A stretch of DNA of 10,721 bases from CAXMRP01 sp964196155 (GTDB lineage: Bacteria; Pseudomonadota; Alphaproteobacteria; Rhizobiales; Afifellaceae). The translations under genes were made by a program, and so were the position numbers. The notes below the pieces were generated by a model. That model was not told the origin of the DNA. It searched no databases and was given only the letters and a program-made list of their open reading frames with translations. This document shows, one piece after another, positions 6,412-10,721 of this stretch (position 1 is its first letter; each line of letters opens with the position of its first letter). The stretch lies in NCBI GenBank assembly GCA_964196155.1, contig CAXMRP010000094.1, positions 1-10,721 of the forward strand, in the 5' to 3' direction.

Positions 6412-7662
6412 ATGGAGTCATCAAACACACCGGTAAAAACCGCCGGCATCGGCAGGCCGGAATTCATCGCCATGATGGCGCTGCTGATGGCGCTCAATGC
6501 CCTGGCCATCGATGTCCTGATCCCCGCCTTGCAGCAGATCGGCTCCGCTCTGGCCGTTGCCGACGAGAACACCCGTCAGCTCACCCTCACCGCTTATGTT
6601 GCGTCCTTTGGATTCTCCCAGATCATTTTCGGACCGTTCTCCGATGCCTATGGCCGCAAGAAAGTGCTGCTGTCCGGCATGATCGTCTACATCATCGGGG
6701 CGCTTTTTGCCGCCGCTGCATCCGATTTCACAATGCTGCTTGCCATGCGCGCCATTCAGGGATTTGGCGCCGGCGCGCTGCGCACGGTGACGGTCGCCAT
6801 CGTCCGCGACATTTTCAAGGGCCGGACCATGGCCAGCGTCATGTCGCTGGTGATGATGGTGTTCATGATCGTGCCGGTTATCGCGCCGGCTCTGGGTCAG
6901 GCGATAGAGGCGCTGGCCGGCTGGCGGTCGATCCTGCTGTTGATGGCCGTAGGCGGTCTGCTGGCAACGGTCTGGGTAATTGCGCGCCTGGCCGAAACCC
7001 TGCCGGCGGACCGTCGCCGCCCCCTTGAAGTGCGCGGAACGTTCAATGCATTCGCGATGGTGTTGAAAAATCGCATGGTGCTCGGCTATGCGCTGGCCTT
7101 CGCGCTGACCATCGGGACATTGTTCGCATTTCTAAATTCCGCCCAGCAGATTTATTGGGAAATATTCGACATCAAAGCGGGATTTCCAATCGCCTTTGCC
7201 GGCTCATCAATCATGATGGCCGTCGCTTCATATTTCAATTCCCGGTTGGTCGAACGATGGGGCATGCGGCTCCTTGCCCACGGTGCCTTGATCCTGTTTG
7301 TCGCCGGCAATCTGTTGTTTGTCGCAGCGGTGATGATTTACCCGGCCGCCATTCCGTTCTGGATGTTTTATTTTCTGATCACCTTGTCGCTGGCGCTGTT
7401 TGCCTTCCTCGGTCCTAATTTCAACGCCATGTCGATGGAACCGGTCGGTCACATTGCCGGCACCGCCGCTGCGGTCACCGGCGGCCTCCAGACAATTATC
7501 GGCGCATTGTTTGGCGCCGCGATTGGGCTGTTATACGACGGAACCCTGTTGCCGCTGGCGGCCGGCTTCCTCTTCCTGTCGCTGGCCAGCCTGGCCGCCG
7601 CCGCATGGGCGGAAGGCTGGCAGCTGTTTAACCGCACAAAAGACAGCACAATGGACGCGTAA
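6412..7662 (+). CDS. Bcr/CflA-type MFS drug-efflux transporter
   Basis: The 416-residue product is an inner-membrane protein with about 12 hydrophobic segments (roughly 16-40, 54-76, 85-103, 106-128, 141-162, 172-192, 222-244, 256-277, 288-309, 313-334, 346-372, 378-400). It carries MFS motif A in the loop between segments 2 and 3 (GPFSDAYGRKK, 74-84), motif-B-like RAIQGFGAG (113-121), and a segment-5 stretch VIAPALGQAIEALAGWRSI (156-174) typical of the Bcr/CflA drug:H+ antiporter (DHA1) group, including the GWR after the Pro-rich helix. The DVLIPALQQI pattern in segment 1 also fits. The substrate cannot be told from sequence; bicyclomycin/chloramphenicol-type drugs are only the namesakes. 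ATG at 6412 follows AGGGGG (6400-6405) at 6 nt. It stands alone, convergent with the phosphatase gene 60 nt away. Confidence 0.92.
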   Translation: MESSNTPVKTAGIGRPEFIAMMALLMALNALAIDVLIPALQQIGSALAVADENTRQLTLTAYVASFGFSQIIFGPFSDAYGRKKVLLSGMIVYIIGALFAAAASDFTMLLAMRAIQGFGAGALRTVTVAIVRDIFKGRTMASVMSLVMMVFMIVPVIAPALGQAIEALAGWRSILLLMAVGGLLATVWVIARLAETLPADRRRPLEVRGTFNAFAMVLKNRMVLGYALAFALTIGTLFAFLNSAQQIYWEIFDIKAGFPIAFAGSSIMMAVASYFNSRLVERWGMRLLAHGALILFVAGNLLFVAAVMIYPAAIPFWMFYFLITLSLALFAFLGPNFNAMSMEPVGHIAGTAAAVTGGLQTIIGALFGAAIGLLYDGTLLPLAAGFLFLSLASLAAAAWAEGWQLFNRTKDSTMDA

Positions 7663-7722
7663 AGCGTGGAAATTCGAAAAGAGTAACCGGCGCGCACAAT
7701 GCCGACCGAAATTCAAATCCAG

Positions 7723-8547
7723 CTAGCTGCCGAACAGACCGTCACATACCGCTTGCCAGGAAGGACGGTCAGTGGCGCAAACAAGCTGGCCCGCCACCAT
7801 GTCCGGCCGGTACCGCGACTCGTCGCTGATCGCCACATGGCCGCCGGCCTCTTCGACAATCAACACACCGGGGGCATGATCCCACGGCATCAGTTTATGA
7901 TAGGCGACAAAGTCGCAGCCACCGGTCGCCAGCAATCGATATTCGTGGGCGGCGCACCGGAACCCGAACGTTGATCCAAAATTGGCCTGATTGGCGGCAA
8001 TCTGTTCCTTGAGCGGGCTGTCCACATGGTACCAGGACGCCGCGCCGATCATCGCCGACACGGGCTTTGCCTGCCCGACCTTGATCGGCTCGCTCGAGCC
8101 ATCGCCGCGGCGCAGCCACGCGCCAGCGCCTTTCAGCCCCATCACCCAGTCGCCACCGACCGGATCATGGATTATTCCGCACTGGATTTCATTCCGGCAT
8201 ACGACAGCCAGCATGACACCGAACAACGGCACGCCGGAGGCAAAGTTCGCCGTCCCGTCAACCGGATCGATAATAAATGCCAGCTCGGCATCGGCGATCT
8301 TGCCCAAGATACAAGGTTCGGCCGCCGCCGCTTCTTCGCCAACAATCACTGCATGCGGATACAAGTCCCGCAGCGCATCGGTTAACTGCCTCTCCGCCGC
8401 CTCATCGGCGTCGGTGACCAGATCAGTCGCCGATGTTTTTTGTCGGATGGAATCGGCCGATAGCCGGCGAAACCGCGGCATGATCTGATCGATCGCCGCC
8501 TGGCCGAGAAGGTCGGCCAGACGATTGGCTTCGTCCAGAGAAAACAT
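7723..8547 (-). CDS. Inositol monophosphatase family protein
   Basis: The 274-residue product has all the metal-dependent IMPase-superfamily motifs: TDLVTDADEAAE (41-52), GEE (70-72), the core DPVDGTANF (94-102) with the metal-binding Asp94 and Asp97, and WDHAPG (222-227) with Asp223, followed by VEEAGGHV. It is a Mg2+-dependent, Li+-sensitive-type phosphomonoesterase of the cytoplasm. Members hydrolyse inositol phosphates, histidinol phosphate (HisN type) or 3'-phosphoadenosine nucleotides (CysQ type); the wording here does not settle which, so I give no symbol. It starts 24 nt after rpsD on the same strand and probably shares its mRNA, with a hairpin over the rpsD stop in between. No Shine-Dalgarno is visible before the ATG at 8547, yet the N-terminal FSLDEANRLADLL is family-like. 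It converges with the transporter gene, with no clear terminator in the 60-nt gap. Confidence 0.93.
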   Translation of the reverse strand: MFSLDEANRLADLLGQAAIDQIMPRFRRLSADSIRQKTSATDLVTDADEAAERQLTDALRDLYPHAVIVGEEAAAAEPCILGKIADAELAFIIDPVDGTANFASGVPLFGVMLAVVCRNEIQCGIIHDPVGGDWVMGLKGAGAWLRRGDGSSEPIKVGQAKPVSAMIGAASWYHVDSPLKEQIAANQANFGSTFGFRCAAHEYRLLATGGCDFVAYHKLMPWDHAPGVLIVEEAGGHVAISDESRYRPDMVAGQLVCATDRPSWQAVCDGLFGS

Positions 8548-8555
8548 GGCGGAAA

Positions 8556-8574
8556 TAACCGAAGCTGCCGGTTA
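8556..8574 (-). other. Hairpin over the rpsD stop codon
   Basis: On the minus strand TAACCG (8574-8569, its TAA being the rpsD stop) pairs with CGGTTA (8561-8556) around a 7-nt loop, followed by TTTCC. It lies 8 nt before the start codon of the phosphatase gene and covers the place where its ribosome-binding site would be. It could lower phosphatase translation relative to S4 or protect the rpsD 3' end. With only six pairs and three T residues, I do not call it a terminator. Confidence 0.4.
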
Positions 8575-9189
8575 ACGCGAATAAAATTCGATGACGAGAT
8601 TGGGCTCCATCACAACCGGATAGGGCACGTCGCCGAATTCGGGAACCCGGTTATAGGTTGCCACCATCTTGTTGTGATCGACATCGATATAATCCGGCAC
8701 GTCGCGTTCAGCCAGGTCGCTGGCTTCCAGAACAATCGCCAACTGCTTCGACTTGTCCTTGACTTCGACAAGATCGCCAACCTTGCAGCGGTAGCTGGAT
8801 ATGTTCACCCGGCCGCCATTCACCTTGACATGGCCGTGATTGATGAATTGCCGCGCCGCAAACACAGTCGGCACGAATTTGGCGCGATAGACGATGGTAT
8901 CAAGGCGCGATTCCAACAGGCCAATCAGGATTTGTACGGTATCGCCGCGCATCCGCTGGGCCTCGGCATAAATCCGCCGAAACTGCTTCTCGGTGATGTT
9001 GCCGTAATAGCCCTTCAGCTTCTGCTTGGCGCGCAACTGAATGCCGAAATCCGACAGTTTGCTGCGCCGGCGCTGACCGTGTTCGCCCGGACCATATTCG
9101 CGTTTGTTGACCGGGCTTTTCGGCCGGCCCCAGATGTTTTCACCCAGGCGGCGGTCAATCTTGTACTTTGAAGAATTGCGTCTGCTCAT
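8572..9189 (-). CDS. rpsD: 30S ribosomal protein S4
   Basis: The 205-residue product is ribosomal protein S4, a primary 16S rRNA-binding protein that starts assembly of the 30S body. It begins MSRRNSSKYKIDRRLGENIW, continues GRPKSPVNKREYGPG and LSDFGIQLRAKQKLKGYYG (45-63), has the S4 RNA-binding domain from about residue 94 (SRLDTIVYRAKFVPTVFAAR then QFINHGHVKVNG), and ends with PYPVVMEPNLVIEFYSR. It lacks the N-terminal zinc-binding cysteines, as in other alphaproteobacterial S4. The frame extends 13 residues upstream, but the family start is the ATG at 9189, preceded by a purine-rich AGAAAGAG at 7 nt. The gene is apart from the main ribosomal clusters, which is usual in this group. A promoter candidate and a structured leader lie upstream. 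Confidence 0.98.
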   Translation of the reverse strand: MSRRNSSKYKIDRRLGENIWGRPKSPVNKREYGPGEHGQRRRSKLSDFGIQLRAKQKLKGYYGNITEKQFRRIYAEAQRMRGDTVQILIGLLESRLDTIVYRAKFVPTVFAARQFINHGHVKVNGGRVNISSYRCKVGDLVEVKDKSKQLAIVLEASDLAERDVPDYIDVDHNKMVATYNRVPEFGDVPYPVVMEPNLVIEFYSR

Positions 9190-9376
9190 CGCTTTGCTCT
9201 TTCTGTAACTTACCGTTTCGGCCGCCAAACGGCGGCATGTGCGAAACGCGCCTTCCTTTGCAGTTCAACATGAATTGCCGACAGGGGCTGGCGGAGCGCG
9301 CCGGGTTTTCAGATTGCCAACGATAGTGGCACTGGAAACACCCCACAGGTGCGTCGACGTGGAAATCCCTACGCCG
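9190..9376 (-). promoter_or_regulatory. rpsD leader region with two mutually exclusive hairpins
   Basis: If transcription starts about 7 nt after the proposed -10, the rpsD leader is near 187 nt, long for a ribosomal protein gene. Near its 3' end two hairpins compete for the same bases: GCCGCC (9236-9231 on the minus strand) with GGCGGC (9226-9221) around a 4-nt loop, or CCGTTT (9232-9227) with AAACGG (9218-9213) around an 8-nt loop. S4 is a known translational autoregulator in other bacteria, so such a switch near the start codon is plausible, but the match to known S4 leader structures was not tested. Confidence 0.35.
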
Positions 9377-9382
9377 GGCGCT

Positions 9383-9411
9383 GATCTAGGCGGCGGCCGC
9401 CCGAATGTCAA
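9383..9411 (-). promoter_or_regulatory. Candidate sigma-70 promoter for rpsD
   Basis: Read on the minus strand, a perfect TTGACA -35 (9411-9406) is followed after 17 bp by TAGATC (9388-9383). Shifted by one base, the -10 reads CTAGAT, one mismatch from the CTATAT-like -10 common in alphaproteobacteria. It lies in the murI-rpsD spacer and would give rpsD its own transcription start near 9376. The -35 is strong and the -10 moderate. Confidence 0.5.
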
Positions 9412-9429
9412 TCGCCGGACCCACCGGAT

Positions 9430-9447
9430 CGGGCTGATATCAGCCCG
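9430..9447. repeat. 18-bp perfect palindrome over the murI stop codon
   Basis: CGGGCTGATATCAGCCCG is identical to its reverse complement. It contains the murI stop codon (9440-9442). As RNA from murI it would form a stem of 7 pairs with a 4-nt loop, but no T-run follows, so intrinsic termination is unlikely. As DNA it ends 18 bp upstream of the candidate rpsD -35, with its centre about 62 bp before the predicted transcription start, where an activator could bind. Confidence 0.55.
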
Positions 9448-10285
9448 CTGATGCCGCTGGCAATGATCGTACCGTGAGCCCGAACCGGTCAAAACACCCA
9501 ACGAGAGACGAAAGCAGCGCGCCCTCACTGGTCAGATAGGCAATTTCTGCAGGCAGTTCGCGGCCGGCGCCCTGCCCCGCCGGGATCAGATCGGCAACCC
9601 GCCGGGCAATTGCCGGCGCCGGATCGAGCCACGTCACCGGCCATGGCGCCAATGCTTCAAGCTGATCGGTCAAAAACGGAAAATGAGTGCAGGCTAAAAC
9701 CACAATATCGGTTCGCCGACCGCTTTCATCGACAAAACAGGGTTCGATCTGGGCTTGAATATCCGCCTCGGCGACGCTCTCGCCCCGCAAAATTCGCTCG
9801 GCCAACTCGGCCAGATCTGGCGCACCAACCAGACGGACCTGGCAATGGCTGGCAAACTGACGGACCAGATCCCGCGTATAGTCCCGGGCGATCGTCGCCG
9901 GTGTCGCCAGCACCGAGATATGACCGGACCGGCTGCGCTCGGCGGCCGGCTTGATCGCCGGAACCGTGCCGACAATGGGAACAGAAAAGCGCGCCCGCAG
10001 CGGTGGCAAAACGAGGGTCGCGGCCGTGTTGCAGGCAATCACCACAACCGCCGGATCGACAACATCGATGGCGCTTTCGATCAGCGGCACAACCCGCCGG
10101 ACCAGATTGTCAGCGCTGCGATCCCCATAGGGAAACCCGCCATCGTCGGCAAGATAGTGGATGGTCCGGTCTGGCAGCGCTTTGCGGATTTCAACAAAAA
10201 CCGAAAGCCCGCCGATACCGGAATCAAACACCAGGATCGGCTTGCCGGAAGCCGTGTTCGGTTGTGAGGGCGATTCAGCCGTCAC
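9440..10285 (-). CDS. murI: Glutamate racemase
   Basis: This cytoplasmic, cofactor-independent enzyme interconverts L- and D-glutamate and supplies D-glutamate for peptidoglycan. With the start used here it has 281 residues. It shows the N-terminal PILVFDSGIGGLSV motif (catalytic-site Asp21, Ser22), the FPYGDR substrate region, the first catalytic cysteine in VVIACNTAAT (Cys85) and the second in VVLACTHFPF (Cys199, with His201), so the two-base Cys/Cys mechanism is intact. No ATG is well placed: ATGs at 10333 and 10324 and a GTG at 10310 would each add residues deep inside the upstream methyltransferase frame. I prefer GTG at 10285, which overlaps the upstream stop by 11 nt and gives a normal length; no strong Shine-Dalgarno is seen, so coupled translation is likely. 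The product is firm, the start less so. Confidence 0.93.
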   Translation of the reverse strand: MTAESPSQPNTASGKPILVFDSGIGGLSVFVEIRKALPDRTIHYLADDGGFPYGDRSADNLVRRVVPLIESAIDVVDPAVVVIACNTAATLVLPPLRARFSVPIVGTVPAIKPAAERSRSGHISVLATPATIARDYTRDLVRQFASHCQVRLVGAPDLAELAERILRGESVAEADIQAQIEPCFVDESGRRTDIVVLACTHFPFLTDQLEALAPWPVTWLDPAPAIARRVADLIPAGQGAGRELPAEIAYLTSEGALLSSLVGCFDRFGLTVRSLPAASAG

Positions 10286-10721
10286 CCGACTGCCCGTCGT
10301 TGACCTTACCACTGGCCAAACCATCGGCGCCATAACGCCGCTCCAGCGCTGATATCACGCCGCGCAGCACCTGAATTTCCGGGCCGGAAAACTGCCGCTT
10401 TTGCAACAGCGCCCGCAAATTGCGCACCTTCGCCACACGCATGTTCGGCGTGCGGAAATAGCCGGCCCCGTCCAATGCACCCTCAAGATGCTCCATCAGG
10501 CCGATCAATTCCGCCTTGGTGGCAATCGGGTCATCTTGCTCCGGCGTCGGCAACCGGGTCGGCAATTCGCCTTCGCCAAGCCCGGAACCCATCCACTCGT
10601 AGCTCATCAAAAGAACCGCCTGGGCGATATTGAGTGAGGCGAATTGCGGATTGACCGGGAAGGTCACGATCTCGTCGGCCAGCAACACCTCCTCGTTGGT
10701 CAGCCCCCAGCGCTCCCGGCC
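10275..10721 (-). CDS. trmJ: TrmJ-type SPOUT RNA methyltransferase, C-terminal part (5' end outside the window)
   Basis: The frame is open from the right edge at 10721 to a TGA at 10275 and encodes the last 148 residues. It opens with GRERWGLTNEEVLLADEIVT then FPVNPQFASLNIAQAVLLMS. This is the C-terminal trefoil-knot SAM-binding region of the SPOUT (TrmH/SpoU) superfamily as seen in TrmJ, with G-R-E-x-x-G-L-T-N-E-E and the N-P-x-(F/Y)-x-S-L-N-x-A signature. TrmJ 2'-O-methylates the ribose at tRNA position 32. The helical tail with AELIGLMEHLEGALDGAGYF also fits TrmJ. Roughly the first hundred residues, which help decide target specificity, lie outside the window, so another SPOUT 2'-O-methyltransferase cannot be fully excluded. 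The gene overlaps the chosen murI start by 11 nt, implying one transcript. Confidence 0.88.
   Translation of the reverse strand, partial: GRERWGLTNEEVLLADEIVTFPVNPQFASLNIAQAVLLMSYEWMGSGLGEGELPTRLPTPEQDDPIATKAELIGLMEHLEGALDGAGYFRTPNMRVAKVRNLRALLQKRQFSGPEIQVLRGVISALERRYGADGLASGKVNDGQSGDG

Noticed and set aside
7663..7722. Bidirectional terminator between the convergent transporter and phosphatase genes
   Set aside because: Only a weak 4-bp repeat (ACGC/GCGT) and a short AGCTAGCT palindrome are present, with no suitable T-run on either strand.
9190..9228. N-terminal extension of the S4 frame by 13 residues
   Set aside because: S4 of this group starts MSxRxSSKYKIDRR, which matches the ATG at 9189; the extension lies in the structured leader.

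Overview
The window looks like a core-genome segment of an alphaproteobacterium, most likely of the Rhizobiales (Hyphomicrobiales) type. The main clues are a gene for the F1-ATPase inhibitor subunit zeta (DUF1476), a family I know only from Alphaproteobacteria; a PurC and an S4 protein with alphaproteobacterial wording throughout; and purine genes split as purC, purS, purQ and purL. The DNA is fairly GC-rich, coding density is high, and I see no insertion sequence, phage gene, CRISPR array, tRNA or rRNA.

Layout. (1) Positions 1-509, minus strand: the F1-ATPase inhibitor zeta gene, followed 11 nt later by the 5' part of an HpcH/HpaI-type aldolase gene that runs off the left edge. (2) Positions 510-799: a divergent intergenic region with a candidate purC promoter. 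(3) Positions 800-5345, plus strand: purC, purS, purQ, a small lipoprotein gene and purL. From purS onward the genes are tightly packed (gap of 31 nt, overlap of 4 nt, gap of 8 nt). PurS, PurQ and PurL form the FGAM synthase complex and PurC acts later in the same pathway. (4) Positions 5464-6168, plus strand: a BolA-family gene and a CGFS monothiol glutaredoxin gene, partners in [2Fe-2S] cluster handling. (5) Positions 6412-7662, plus strand: a Bcr/CflA-type MFS efflux transporter with its own upstream region. (6) Positions 7723-10721, minus strand and convergent with the transporter: in order of transcription, the end of a TrmJ-type RNA methyltransferase gene, murI (glutamate racemase) overlapping it, a 250-nt spacer with a good rpsD promoter candidate, rpsD (ribosomal protein S4), and an inositol-monophosphatase family gene 24 nt after it.

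The coding content is mostly ordinary housekeeping, and I found no new multi-gene system. The points worth a second look are non-coding or contextual: a long bulged hairpin between bolA and the glutaredoxin gene; an 18-bp perfect palindrome over the murI stop codon, just upstream of the rpsD promoter candidate; two mutually exclusive hairpins in the rpsD leader; a hairpin over the rpsD stop codon; and an uncharacterised lipoprotein embedded between purQ and purL.
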